The translations under genes were made by a program, and so were the position numbers. Under the pieces are notes generated by a model. It worked only from the letters and a program-made list of their open reading frames with translations, was not told where the DNA came from and ran no database searches. Source: VAZQ01 sp963841705 (GTDB lineage: Bacteria; Pseudomonadota; Alphaproteobacteria; Rhizobiales; Xanthobacteraceae). From it: DNA of 64,000 bases. The DNA is taken from positions 1 to 64,000 of the forward strand of contig CAWJDY010000080.1 in NCBI GenBank assembly GCA_963841705.1. The letters run 5' to 3'. This document shows, one piece after another, positions 9,426-17,707 of the stretch; position 1 is the stretch's first letter; the number at the start of each line of letters is the position of its first letter.

Positions 9426-10463
9426 CTACCAGGCGTAACTCGCTGAAATACGACCGCATGCCGCACGAAATTCGTCGCTTTGAAAGATCGCGAGATAGAC
9501 GTCGCGCAGGCAAGGAGCGTCCGCCAGACCGATATCATTCGCTGTCACCGCGCCATCCGGTCCAAATACCCGCGCGATGGCCTGCGCGATGTGCTCGGCA
9601 CCAGCGGGCTGGTCCAGAGCTCCGGGAGGCAAGTCGGCGTTGAGTATTTCGCACGCGACATCAGGCTTCAGCAGCGGCAAGTGGATCATGTTGGTTCCTG
9701 CAAGCAACTTGGCCAACCGGTGGTCGGGATGTATCGGGTCGGAAGCGGCGGGCTTGATATTGCGAAATTGCAAGGTCGCTTCGACCTCTTTGATGGCTGA
9801 GCCGAGACGCTGTCGCAGCTCATCGGCTTCAGCGGAGACGTAATAGCGGTTGAGACTGTCGAACCAGGCATAGCGGTAGCCGTGCTCCTCCAGCATGGCC
9901 CCCCATCGTTGCCAGGCCGGCGCCAAGGTATAGGGTGCCAGCGCTTCGGCCACGACCACCTTTGGCCGGTACTTGCCCCAGTCGCCGTGAAGCAGAACGT
10001 CCTCTTCGGCGCCCTCGACGTCGACCTTGAGAAAATCGATCGCGCCGGGCGCGTACCGTTCGCAGAGCTCCGCGAGCGTAGTCATTGGGACAACGACAGG
10101 TCGGGAAGCTTTTCCAAAGCGCGTACGCGCCGATAGCGCATGGCCCTCGATCATGGTCGAAAAGCCATGGAGCTCCTCGACCAGATAAAACGTGGCCTCC
10201 CCCACCGCGTTTCCGACCAGCGCCTCGACGTGACAATCGCGCGGCCGCACCGCCCTGCTCAGGCGCGCCAGCCAGGGATTCGGCTCGACGGTAAGTCCGC
10301 GCCACCCCTTGAGGTAAAAGGCGAACGACGCATTGTCGTAGACGGGGTGGCCCGATCCAATGTCGATGTAGAAGCCTTCGCTGCGGCTGCCGAAGCACCG
10401 CATCAGGTAACAATCTTCGAACCGCTGGGCGTAAGAGATGGTCGGCGCCGAGCTATCGGCCAT
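9426..10463 (-). CDS. FkbM family methyltransferase
   Basis: A 345-aa SAM-dependent O-methyltransferase of the FkbM family. The SAM-binding region reads GFYIDIGSGHPVYDNASFAF, followed by GLTVEPNPWLARL; the second core is IDFLKVDVEGAEEDVLLHGDW. About 120 residues after the core are not typical of the domain and may hold substrate specificity (FRNIKPAASDPIHPDH...). FkbM proteins often modify surface glycans or lipids, but this target is not evident. The gene lies 10 bp downstream of lysC on the same strand, so the two may be cotranscribed although unrelated in function. Confidence 0.85.
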   Translation of the reverse strand: MADSSAPTISYAQRFEDCYLMRCFGSRSEGFYIDIGSGHPVYDNASFAFYLKGWRGLTVEPNPWLARLSRAVRPRDCHVEALVGNAVGEATFYLVEELHGFSTMIEGHALSARTRFGKASRPVVVPMTTLAELCERYAPGAIDFLKVDVEGAEEDVLLHGDWGKYRPKVVVAEALAPYTLAPAWQRWGAMLEEHGYRYAWFDSLNRYYVSAEADELRQRLGSAIKEVEATLQFRNIKPAASDPIHPDHRLAKLLAGTNMIHLPLLKPDVACEILNADLPPGALDQPAGAEHIAQAIARVFGPDGAVTANDIGLADAPCLRDVYLAIFQSDEFRAACGRISASYAW

Positions 10464-10473
10464 TCGCCTGCAT

Positions 10474-11724
10474 CTATTTGTCGAGCTCGTACAAGGAATG
10501 CAGCGTTCGCACCGCCAATTCCGTGTAGCTGGCATCGATCAGCAGTGAAAACTTTATCTCGGAAGTCGTGATAGCGCGGATATTGATGCCTTTGGCGGCG
10601 AGCGCCTTGAAAGCCTTGGCGGCGACCCCGGCATGACTGCGCATGCCGATGCCGATCACCGACACCTTGGCGACGTCGTTGGCGCCGTCCACGCGTTCAT
10701 ACCCTACGAGATCCCTGACCTTGATCAGGACGTCGGTAGCGCGCTCGTAGTCTCCGGCCGGGACGGTGAAGGTGAGGTCCGTGGTGGCTCCATCGGCGGA
10801 GACATTTTGCACGATCATGTCAACGTTGATGTTGGCATCGGCCAGCGGACCGAAGATGGCTGCCGCAACCCCGGGCTTGTCCTGCACCCGCCGGATCGAG
10901 ATTTGCGCCTCATCCTTGGAGAAAGCGATGCCGGTGACGACCTGCTGTTCCACGATCTCCTCCTCCCCGCAAATGAGCGTGCCACGCGGCATTCCACGCG
11001 GATCGATGTCCTCGGGCTTGTCGAAGCTCGACCTCACGAAAATGCGTACATTGTGGACCATTCCCAGCTCCACCGAGCGCACCTGCATTACCTTGGCGCC
11101 TAAGGAAGCGAACTCGAGCATCTCCTCATAAGCTACCCGATCGAGCCGCCGCGCCCGCTGCACGACCCTGGGGTCGCTGGTGTAGACCCCGTCAACGTCG
11201 GTATAGATGTCGCAACGCTCGGCGGCGATTCCGGCTGCGATGGCGACCGCCGAAGTGTCCGATCCGCCGCGGCCTAGCGTGGTGATGCGGCCAGTGTCCT
11301 GGTGGACCCCCTGGAACCCGGCTATGACCGCGACTTCCTGCCTTTCCTTGAAGCGCCGCACCAGCTCCGCCCCGTTCACATCGATGATGCGCGCTCCACC
11401 ATGAGCATTGGTCGTCACAATCGGCAATTGCCAGCCCTGCCAGGACCGCGCATTCACGCCCATCCCCTCCAGCACGATCGCGAGAAGACCAGCCGTTACC
11501 TGCTCGCCCGAGGACACCACGGCATCGTACTCTCGCGCGTCATGCAGGACTGCGGCGTCCCGGCACCACGCCACCAGCTGATTGGTGACGCCTGCCATCG
11601 CGGAGACCACGACTGCCACTTGATGCCCCGCATCCACCTCGCGTTTGACATGCCGCGCTACGTTGCGGATGCGTTCCATGTCGGCAACGGAGGTACCGCC
11701 GAACTTCATCACCAGCCGGGACAT
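10474..11724 (-). CDS. lysC: Aspartate kinase
   Basis: A 416-aa aspartokinase forming aspartyl phosphate, the first step of lysine, threonine, methionine and diaminopimelate synthesis. The start MSRLVMKFGGTSVADMERI is the family signature. The kinase core includes VVSSGEQVTAGLLA and TLGRGGSDTSAVAIA, and paired ACT domains follow (EAQISIRRVQDKPGVAAAIF; KVSVIGIGMRSHAGVAAKAF) that normally bind lysine/threonine for feedback inhibition. It is divergent from ubiG across about 86 bp, which must hold both promoters; this lysC/ubiG pairing is conserved in rhizobia. Confidence 0.96.
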   Translation of the reverse strand: MSRLVMKFGGTSVADMERIRNVARHVKREVDAGHQVAVVVSAMAGVTNQLVAWCRDAAVLHDAREYDAVVSSGEQVTAGLLAIVLEGMGVNARSWQGWQLPIVTTNAHGGARIIDVNGAELVRRFKERQEVAVIAGFQGVHQDTGRITTLGRGGSDTSAVAIAAGIAAERCDIYTDVDGVYTSDPRVVQRARRLDRVAYEEMLEFASLGAKVMQVRSVELGMVHNVRIFVRSSFDKPEDIDPRGMPRGTLICGEEEIVEQQVVTGIAFSKDEAQISIRRVQDKPGVAAAIFGPLADANINVDMIVQNVSADGATTDLTFTVPAGDYERATDVLIKVRDLVGYERVDGANDVAKVSVIGIGMRSHAGVAAKAFKALAAKGINIRAITTSEIKFSLLIDASYTELAVRTLHSLYELDK

Positions 11725-11810
11725 AACGGCTTGCGTGCCCCTTGGGTGGAATGTCGGGGTGCGTTCGAACGAGCCCCCGCTTAAAAAAACGGGATATACA
11801 TAGCGGCGGT

Positions 11811-12617
11811 ATGAGTCAGTCGCAACTGCGCGGCTTTGGAGAACCTCAGGTGGTCAATTCTGCCGAAACCGAGCGCGACCCGACGGTCGATGAACGCGAG
11901 GTTGCGCATTTTGCTGCAATGGCGGCCGAGTGGTGGGACCCCTCCGGCAAGATGCGGATGTTGCACAAATTCAATCCGGTCAGGCTCGGCTACATCAAGC
12001 AGACTCTTTGCCGCGAATTTGACCGCGATGACAGGCGGCTCGATGCGCTTGCTGGATTGCGCATTCTCGACATCGGTTGCGGAGCGGGGCTTCTGAGCGA
12101 GCCGCTCGCCCGCCTTGGGGCGCACGTCGTCGGAGCCGATCCTTCGGAAAGCAACATAGCGGCGGCGAGACTGCATGCCGAGCAGCAGCAATTGTGCATC
12201 GATTATCGCTCGACCACCGTGGCCACGCTGGCCGAGCAAAAAGAACGCTTTGATGTGGTCCTTGCGATGGAGGTGGTGGAACATGTAGCGGACGTCGCCC
12301 TGTTTATCGAGCAATGCGGCAGCGTGCTCAATCCGGCTGGCGCCATGATCGTCGCCACCATCAACCGGACGATGAAAAGTTTCGCACTGGCGATCATTGG
12401 AGCGGAATACGTGCTGCGTTGGCTTCCTTGGGGCACCCACCGCTGGGACAAGTTCATTACCCCCAACGAGCTCGCGGCCGTGCTCGAAAGCCGTCGTCTG
12501 AGCGTCATTGATGAGACTGGCGTCGTCTATGATCTTTTTTGCGATAGCTGGCGGCTGTCGAGCGACATGGACGTGAATTATATGATGACGGCTCGCCAAC
12601 AGCAGCAGCCCGGATGA
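11811..12617 (+). CDS. ubiG: Bifunctional ubiquinone biosynthesis O-methyltransferase
   Basis: A 268-aa SAM-dependent O-methyltransferase carrying out both O-methylations of the ubiquinone ring. Visible marks are the N-terminal FAAMAAEWWDPSGKMRMLHK and NPVRLGYIK segments, the SAM loop ILDIGCGAGLLSEPLARLGA, VLAMEVVEHVADV, and the UbiG-specific WLPWGTHRWDKFITPNE. The ATG at 11811 gives the normal N-terminus; upstream codons read through a poor Lys-rich stretch. It is divergent from lysC. A broken permease gene follows 16 bp downstream. Confidence 0.95.
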   Translation: MSQSQLRGFGEPQVVNSAETERDPTVDEREVAHFAAMAAEWWDPSGKMRMLHKFNPVRLGYIKQTLCREFDRDDRRLDALAGLRILDIGCGAGLLSEPLARLGAHVVGADPSESNIAAARLHAEQQQLCIDYRSTTVATLAEQKERFDVVLAMEVVEHVADVALFIEQCGSVLNPAGAMIVATINRTMKSFALAIIGAEYVLRWLPWGTHRWDKFITPNELAAVLESRRLSVIDETGVVYDLFCDSWRLSSDMDVNYMMTARQQQQPG

Positions 12618-12633
12618 GCGCGCTTGGTGCCTC

Positions 12634-12917
12634 ATGGCTCTGGCTGTTTTCACCATCATCGCTGCTGCGGCACAGACCATCCGAAATGCCGCGCGGCTGG
12701 GCCTGACGCGTAGTCTCGGCACGGTCGGCGCCATCTAGGTTCGCTTCCTGTTCGGGTTTCCGTTTGCGCTCGTATTCCTTGCGGCCGTCGTGACGTGGCT
12801 CGAAGAGCCTTTGCCGTGGCCCCCGCTCGTCTATTGCCCTGGGTGGCAGTAGGCGCCGGTGCGCAACTTGCCGCGACGGCCCTGATGCTTGCAGCCATGG
12901 GCGACCGCTCGTATTGA
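12634..12917 (+). pseudogene. DMT (EamA) family permease, broken N-terminal remnant
   Basis: Starting at the ATG at 12634 the translation resembles the first third of a DMT permease: a first membrane segment (ALAVFTIIAAAAQTIRNAAR), then RFLFGFPFALVFLAAVVTW. It is interrupted by an in-frame TAG at 12736-12738 where homologues have a sense codon. Near 12840 similarity moves to another frame (AVGAGAQLAATALMLAAMGD) and stops at a TGA at 12915-12917. At least one nonsense mutation, one frameshift and the loss of the last two thirds are visible, so it cannot encode a working transporter. Confidence 0.72.
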
Positions 12918-12922
12918 TCCCT

Positions 12923-13423
12923 TCAGTTGCGCTCGTCCGGCAGCACCGGCAAGGGATGGAATTCGATCCCTTCTTCGTGCAGCTCCCTTGCCTGCTCGGG
13001 ACTGGCTTCGCCGTAGATAGAACGATGCTCGATCTCACCATAATGCATTTTGCGGGCCTCCTCCGGAAATCTTTGCCCGACGTAATCCGCATTCTGGACG
13101 AGGTGCTGGCGCAGCTCTTTCAGTTTCCTGTGGAACTCGCGCTCCTGCGGCGAGACCATCGCCACGGGAGCCGGTGCTTGTTCGGCTGGGGCGCCGGTCT
13201 GCGCCGGCGTTGGCGTTTGGGCTGGCGCGTCGGAGGCGCTTGCGTCCGCGCGTTTTTTCGCGCCCGCGATCCGTGGCGCCATGATCGTCTTTTCAATCTT
13301 GCTCGAGCCGCAGACGGGGCAACCAACCAACCCGAGCTTTACCTGGCGGTCATACGCTGCCGAGTTCTGGAACCAGCTGTCGAAGCTGTGCCCGCGTTCG
13401 CAGGCAAGCGCATACCGGATCAT
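12923..13423 (-). CDS. DUF1178 family protein
   Basis: A 166-aa protein. It starts MIRYALACERGHSFDSWF with a zinc-ribbon-like CPVCGSSKIEKTIMAP, the conserved DUF1178 N-terminus. A Pro/Ala-rich linker (residues about 62-90) leads to a charged helical C-terminal block (REFHRKLKELRQHLVQNADYVG). The family is widespread in alphaproteobacteria and has no assigned activity. It overlaps the 3' end of the nitrilase-family gene by 4 nt (ATGA), so it belongs to the grxC-nitrilase-DUF1178 operon. Confidence 0.9.
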   Translation of the reverse strand: MIRYALACERGHSFDSWFQNSAAYDRQVKLGLVGCPVCGSSKIEKTIMAPRIAGAKKRADASASDAPAQTPTPAQTGAPAEQAPAPVAMVSPQEREFHRKLKELRQHLVQNADYVGQRFPEEARKMHYGEIEHRSIYGEASPEQARELHEEGIEFHPLPVLPDERN

Positions 13424-14304
13424 GCGCTGCCTCGCACGACACGCATATGAGCAGCGCCGGAGGTCGGCTCGATCAATTCAAACCGGCGCCCGTGCGTGAG
13501 CGAAGGGATCTTCGCCCGCGCCGCTGTCACCTGCGCGGGATCGATCCTGGCCAACACCACGCCCGGCTCACTCTTGGTTTCGGCAATGATCGTTCCCCAG
13601 GGGTCCACGATCACGGAATGCCCAAACGTTTCCCGGCCATTCTCGTGCCTGCCGCCCTGGGCGGCAGCAAAGACGAACGCGCCGTTCTCGATGGCTCTGG
13701 CACGATTGAGCACGTGCCAATGGGCCTCTCCGGTCTGTTTGGTAAAGGCGGAGGGGATCGCCAGAAATGAGCTTCCCGCCTCGGCGAGCGCACGGTACAG
13801 CGCAGGAAAACGCAGGTCGTAGCAAATCGTCAGGCCAAGCCGACCCCACGGTAAATCAGCCGTGACAGCAACTTCGCCGGGTCGATAGTTTCTCGACTCC
13901 CGATAGCTCTCGCCACCCGCAAGATCGACGTCGAACATGTGGATCTTGTCATAACGTGCAGCGATCTCGCCGCTGCGGTCGATCAGAAACGACCGATTGG
14001 CTGCCTTCTCAGGAGAGAGCTTGATGGCCAATGAGCCGACGTGCAGAAACAGTTTCAGCTCACGCGCAAGCTCACGAAACCGCGCCAGGCTGGGATCGGT
14101 TTCCTCGGGCGCGATCGCGGCAAATAATCGATCCCGCTTGATCTCCAAGATGTTTGTCATCTCGGGCGTGAGCACGTAGTCGGCGCCTCTGTCCCGCGCC
14201 TCCACGATCAGAGCTGCCGCTGCATCCAGATTGGCTTGCGGCGAGAGACCGGATCTCATTTGCACGAGCCCGGCAGTAAAGACTGAATCCGGATGGATGC
14301 TCAT
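13420..14304 (-). CDS. Carbon-nitrogen hydrolase (Nit/amidase family)
   Basis: A 294-aa nitrilase-superfamily hydrolase. The Glu-Lys-Cys triad is visible in order: Glu in YVLTPEMTNIL, Lys in YDKIHMFDVDL, Cys in GLTICYDLRFPAL. It resembles the Nit1/Nit2 branch, which repairs deaminated glutathione or acts as an omega-amidase. The glutaredoxin neighbour fits a glutathione-related job, but the substrate is inferred. It overlaps grxC upstream and DUF1178 downstream by 4 nt each, so the three are translationally coupled. Confidence 0.9.
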   Translation of the reverse strand: MSIHPDSVFTAGLVQMRSGLSPQANLDAAAALIVEARDRGADYVLTPEMTNILEIKRDRLFAAIAPEETDPSLARFRELARELKLFLHVGSLAIKLSPEKAANRSFLIDRSGEIAARYDKIHMFDVDLAGGESYRESRNYRPGEVAVTADLPWGRLGLTICYDLRFPALYRALAEAGSSFLAIPSAFTKQTGEAHWHVLNRARAIENGAFVFAAAQGGRHENGRETFGHSVIVDPWGTIIAETKSEPGVVLARIDPAQVTAARAKIPSLTHGRRFELIEPTSGAAHMRVVRGSA

Positions 14305-14585
14305 GTCTGGGGTTCCTGATCCACGTTCTGACCGTTGAGCAGCGCATCAAGCTTTCCCGCCTCCTCCAGCGCATAGAGGTCATCGCAGCCCCCCACGTGG
14401 GTCGGACCGATGAATATTTGCGGTACCGTCATGCTTCCCTTGGCACGCGCCACCATCTGCCGTCGCCCCTCGACATCCCGGCTCACGTCGATCTCTGTAA
14501 ATGCAACTCCCTTCCGGGACAGCAGGTTTTTTGCGGCAGTGCAATACGGACAATATCTCGTCGTGTAAATTTCAATTCGGCGCAT
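14301..14585 (-). CDS. grxC: Glutaredoxin 3
   Basis: A 94-aa dithiol glutaredoxin that reduces protein disulfides and glutathione mixed disulfides. The active site is TRYCPYCTAAKNLL. The glutathione-binding TVPQIFIG segment (cis-Pro) and GGCDDLYALEE close the fold. Length is standard. It overlaps the nitrilase-family gene by 4 nt and lies 11 bp downstream of comF on the same strand. The comF-grxC-nitrilase-DUF1178 order is a frequent alphaproteobacterial block upstream of ubiG. Confidence 0.95.
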   Translation of the reverse strand: MRRIEIYTTRYCPYCTAAKNLLSRKGVAFTEIDVSRDVEGRRQMVARAKGSMTVPQIFIGPTHVGGCDDLYALEEAGKLDALLNGQNVDQEPQT

Positions 14586-14596
14586 GTTTGTGTAGG

Positions 14597-15394
14597 TTAT
14601 ATGGGATTGCGGCCCGGCGTCACAACCCGAGCGAACACCAGCGCATCGACCGATGCCGCCCCGCCGCGGAACAGAGCCCGGGCACAGGCGTCCAGCGTTG
14701 CGCCGGAGGTCAACACGTCGTCCACCAGCAGCAGCTTCCGGCAGGCGACCTCGGCCCTGCGTTCCGGCGGCACGCGGAAAGCACCCTGCACGTTGAGCGC
14801 CCGGCCGGATTTATCCAGCCCCACCTGTTGCGGTGTTGCCTTGACGCGCTTGAGAGGCCCATGTGCCACGGTGCGGTTGCTCGCCTTTCCGATCACCTCG
14901 GCCAGCAATGCGGACTGGTTGAAGCGCCGCCACCACTGGCGTCGCCAGTGCAGCGGCACCGGTACGAGCGCATCTGCATCGGCCAGCAATGCACGGCCCG
15001 CGTTGGCCATCCAGCGGCCCATCATTGGTGCAAGGTCCAGCCGATCGCCATATTTGAGGCGATGGACGAGTGCGCGGGCAATGTCGTCGTATCGCACGGC
15101 AGCGCGCGCCCGCCCATAGGCCGGAGGGTCGGAGATGGCTTCCATGGAAAGAAGTCCCGGCCCCGCTTCGAACGCAAATGGAATGCCGAGCCGCTCGCAA
15201 TAGGGAGGCGCTATGAATGAGAGCATGGACCAGCAGCTTGCGCACAGGCCCGCTCCCTCCACTGGTTTGCGGCACGACGGACAGAGCTGGGGTAAGGCGA
15301 CCCGCGCGAGCAGATGGACGATTCCGCGCATGGCGCGCGTCAGCTCGGCAGACCGCCTCGCCGGAGCTGCGCGGGGCTCAATTTCCGCTTCCAT
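14597..15394 (-). CDS. comF: ComF family phosphoribosyltransferase-like protein
   Basis: A 265-aa ComF-type protein, related to the competence factor needed for DNA uptake in some bacteria. The N-terminal part carries a four-Cys double-zinc region (LCPSCRKPV ... LCASCWSML). The C-terminal PRTase domain has the PRPP loop LLLVDDVLTSGATL. Its role outside competent species is unclear. It heads the operon running to DUF1178, and a methyltransferase gene is divergently transcribed 86 bp away. Confidence 0.9.
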   Translation of the reverse strand: MEAEIEPRAAPARRSAELTRAMRGIVHLLARVALPQLCPSCRKPVEGAGLCASCWSMLSFIAPPYCERLGIPFAFEAGPGLLSMEAISDPPAYGRARAAVRYDDIARALVHRLKYGDRLDLAPMMGRWMANAGRALLADADALVPVPLHWRRQWWRRFNQSALLAEVIGKASNRTVAHGPLKRVKATPQQVGLDKSGRALNVQGAFRVPPERRAEVACRKLLLVDDVLTSGATLDACARALFRGGAASVDALVFARVVTPGRNPI

Positions 15395-15480
15395 CGTTAC
15401 GACATTGGCGTCAGCGTCAGCTCGCGCAGTGATGTGTGCTCGTGCGTCCCATATGCAGCGAAACTAGCCGCCAGGCAAAT

Positions 15481-16419
15481 ATGACGCCAGCATCCCCCGT
15501 GCTGATTTTCGACCGACCGCTGCTCGGTGCGCGCCGGCGGCGTGCCGCAAAACTCGGTCCATCCGCGTTCCTCCTGGAGCGCGCTGCGCAGGAGCTGTCC
15601 GAGCGGCTCGCAACGGTGTTGCGGCAATTCGATCGAGCGGTCGATCTCGGCACTCCGGGCAATGCGGTCAAACGTGCGCTTGTCCGAAGCGGGAAGGTTG
15701 GCATCATCGTTTCCGCCGGCCCATGCACTGCGAACGTGATGACAAGGACGGTACCCAACGCGACCCGCGATGCTGATGATGGACCTGCAATTATCGCCGA
15801 CCAGGAGATGCTGCCCTTTCGGGAGGGCTCGCTCGATCTCGTCGTGTCCGCCCTCTCTCTCCAATTCGCCAACGATCTTCCCGGTGTCCTTGTCCAGATC
15901 CGCCGCGCCCTGAAACCGGACGGATTGCTGCTCGCCGCGCTGGCAGGCGGAGATACGCTGACCGAGCTGCGGCAATGCTTTGCTTCCGCCGAGATCGAGA
16001 CGCAAGGGGGCATCTCCCCGCGCGTGATCCCTTTCCTGGATGTGCGCGAGGCAGGTGCTCTGCTCCAGCGCGCTGGCTTCGCTTTGCCGGTGGCGGACGT
16101 TGACCGGGTGATCGTCCGCTATTCCTCTGCGATTGCGCTGATGCATGATTTGCGTGCCATGGGAGCGACAAATCCCTTGGTCGAGCGCAGCCGCCGTTTG
16201 CTCAGACGCGCGACACTGGCGCGGGTCGTGCAAATCTACGCTGATCGCTTCTCCGACCCTGACAAGCGCATTCGAGCGACCTTTGAGATTGTCTGGCTGT
16301 CAGGTTGGGCGCCGCATTCCGCGCAGCAAAAGCCCCTCGCGCCTGGCTCGGCTAAACGGCGCCTTGCAGATGCGCTCGGAGTGAAGGAGGTCCCGGCCGG
16401 CGAGCGCACGGGGTCCTAG
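15481..16419 (+). CDS. SAM-dependent methyltransferase, NDUFAF5-like
   Basis: A 312-aa protein of the BioC/NDUFAF5-like methyltransferase group. The sequence has LSERLATVLRQFDRAVDLG, the acidic strand-end ADQEMLPFREGSLDLVVSALSLQF, and RRALKPDGLLLAALAGGDTLTELRQCF, all typical of mitochondrial complex I assembly factor NDUFAF5 and its alphaproteobacterial relatives. The usual GxGxG loop is poor (VDLGTPGNAVKRAL), also common in this group. It is divergent from comF. Its TAG stop lies within the first bases of a palindromic repeat that follows at once. Confidence 0.85.
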   Translation: MTPASPVLIFDRPLLGARRRRAAKLGPSAFLLERAAQELSERLATVLRQFDRAVDLGTPGNAVKRALVRSGKVGIIVSAGPCTANVMTRTVPNATRDADDGPAIIADQEMLPFREGSLDLVVSALSLQFANDLPGVLVQIRRALKPDGLLLAALAGGDTLTELRQCFASAEIETQGGISPRVIPFLDVREAGALLQRAGFALPVADVDRVIVRYSSAIALMHDLRAMGATNPLVERSRRLLRRATLARVVQIYADRFSDPDKRIRATFEIVWLSGWAPHSAQQKPLAPGSAKRRLADALGVKEVPAGERTGS

Positions 16420-16517
16420 AGCATGTCCCGCAAAAGTGGGAACCGGTTTTGCGCAAAGGACATGCTCAAACAACAGGACAGAGCGGGATGACGATTCGAG
16501 GAAAAGTCATCCCGCTC
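16418..16517. repeat. Rhizobial palindromic repeat, copy 1
   Basis: A 100-bp element made of two hairpins. The first has GAGCATGTCC (16419-16428) against GGACATGCTC (16458-16467), with an inner CGCAAAA/TTTTGCG pair. The second has GAGCGGGATGAC (16481-16492) against GTCATCCCGCTC (16506-16517). It begins inside the stop codon of the upstream gene. A decayed copy is at 22991-23087. Near-identical elements are scattered in many Bradyrhizobium-like genomes. Confidence 0.85.
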
Positions 16518-16569
16518 CAGCACAGGCGCTGAAAAGCCGGCGGGTCAGAGCGTAGCGGTGCGTAGTGGG

Positions 16570-16794
16570 TCAGTTTGAATAAGGCAGCCGCTTTCGCCAT
16601 CGATATACAGCAACTGCTGCCCAGATTGCTTCAATGATTCCGAAAGGCCACGCCACTTGCAGAAAGCCGTAGATCGAGGCGAGCACGCACGCGCCCGCAA
16701 ATGCAAGGATGAACCAATGGGTCTGGTCTTCCAGTGCATAGAAGATCAGCATCGCTGTGACCGAGACTAAGCCAAAGAGCGTGAGATGATCCAA
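16570..16794 (-). CDS. Small integral membrane protein, conserved in rhizobia
   Basis: A 74-aa protein with two or three hydrophobic segments (LTLFGLVSVTAMLIFYAL, FILAFAGACVLASIYGFLQ, IIEAIWAAVAVYRW). The pattern of a short DHLTLFG start, ALED...HWFILAFA and a C-terminal RWRKR is common in Bradyrhizobiaceae proteins with no assigned function. It stands alone between the repeat and the Flp pilin gene. Membrane location is visible; the role is unknown. Confidence 0.72.
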   Translation of the reverse strand: MDHLTLFGLVSVTAMLIFYALEDQTHWFILAFAGACVLASIYGFLQVAWPFGIIEAIWAAVAVYRWRKRLPYSN

Positions 16795-16938
16795 AGTGGC
16801 GCTCAGGCCACGCGCTTTTGCGCTGCCTCGAAAGCTTCAATCATCTCGACCAGATCGGACATCTCCCATAGCCTTCTGCGCCAATGCATTTTGGTGGGCT
16901 GTAGCGCCTCTGGCCGGCAGGACCGGCGGCTGGCGAGA

Positions 16939-17130
16939 TCAAAACATCGACGACAGGTGTGCGTATAAGCCCTGGGTGGTCGAGCCGAGATTATAGACGG
17001 CAGCAGCAACGGCGGCCCCAACCCCGGAAGCTATCAGCGCATACTCGATAGCGGTCGCGCCCTGCTGATCCGGGGCAAGACGTTCGCGCAAGAGCGTCAC
17101 GATCAGGTGGAGCTGCGATTTCCTGGACAT
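16939..17130 (-). CDS. Flp family type IVb pilin
   Basis: A 63-aa prepilin of the Flp/Fap family. The class IVb motif is present: Gly followed by ATAIEYALIASGVGAAV, with the Glu at +5 of the predicted cleavage site and the adjacent Tyr. TadV-type peptidases cut before this segment. No tad/cpa assembly genes are in the window, so this is an isolated pilin copy that would depend on a system elsewhere. The short leader (residues 1-24) is Arg/Lys-rich as expected. Confidence 0.88.
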   Translation of the reverse strand: MSRKSQLHLIVTLLRERLAPDQQGATAIEYALIASGVGAAVAAAVYNLGSTTQGLYAHLSSMF

Positions 17131-17159
17131 CTGTCTTCCTTTTTCGCCCGTGGCGGCGG

Positions 17160-17564
17160 TCAGAGCAGGCCCGTCAGATGGGCGATCAGCGGCTCATCTG
17201 CGGGGGGCATGGGATACTCTCGGAGCCGGTTTGGCCGCACCCAAGCGACCTTCTGTCCCTCGCGAGCAGTTACGCTCCCCTCCCACTTGCGGCAGACATA
17301 AAGCGGCATCAGCAGATGAAAGTCGGAATAGGCATGGCTCGCAAACGTCAGGGGTGAAAGGCATGCCTCGTGTACGGTAATGCCTAATTCCTCGTTCAGC
17401 TCCCGTATCAAGGTCTGCTCGGGCCGCTCCCCCGGCTCGATCTTTCCGCCGGGAAATTCCCATAGGCCTGCCATGGACTTGCCTACCGGACGCTGAGCGA
17501 TCAACACGCGGCCATCCCCGTCCAGGAGAGCGCAAGCGGCAACAAGGACGAGTTCCACGCTCAC
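17160..17564 (-). CDS. mutT: 8-oxo-dGTP diphosphatase (Nudix)
   Basis: A 134-aa Nudix hydrolase that cleans 8-oxo-dGTP from the nucleotide pool and prevents A:T to C:G transversions. The full Nudix box is present (GKIEPGERPEQTLIRELNEE, then LGI), matching GX5EX7REUXEEXGU. Length and the closing WVRPNRLREYPMPPAD are typical of MutT. It lies downstream of argJ and the parvulin gene on the same strand; argJ-mutT adjacency is conserved in rhizobia. Confidence 0.93.
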   Translation of the reverse strand: MSVELVLVAACALLDGDGRVLIAQRPVGKSMAGLWEFPGGKIEPGERPEQTLIRELNEELGITVHEACLSPLTFASHAYSDFHLLMPLYVCRKWEGSVTAREGQKVAWVRPNRLREYPMPPADEPLIAHLTGLL

Positions 17565-17686
17565 ACCCTCGCTGCAGGAGTTTAAAGGTCGAAGCAGTTA
17601 ATTACTGTTCAATGTAGTTTGCTGCCGGTTCGGTCTTGGGCGCGTGGTTAATGATTTTGACCTGAAAAAATCCCCATGCAATGCGC

Positions 17687-17707
17687 CTAGACTTAGACTA
17701 AGTCTAG
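17687..17707. repeat. Perfect 21-bp palindrome over the argJ stop codon
   Basis: CTAGACTTAG and CTAAGTCTAG flank a single central A, giving 10 perfectly paired bases on each side. The argJ stop codon (read on the minus strand from 17704-17706) lies inside the right arm. CTAG is rare in most bacterial genomes and occurs twice here. It could be a protein operator or a tight hairpin at the transcript end; there is no U-tract. Confidence 0.7.
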
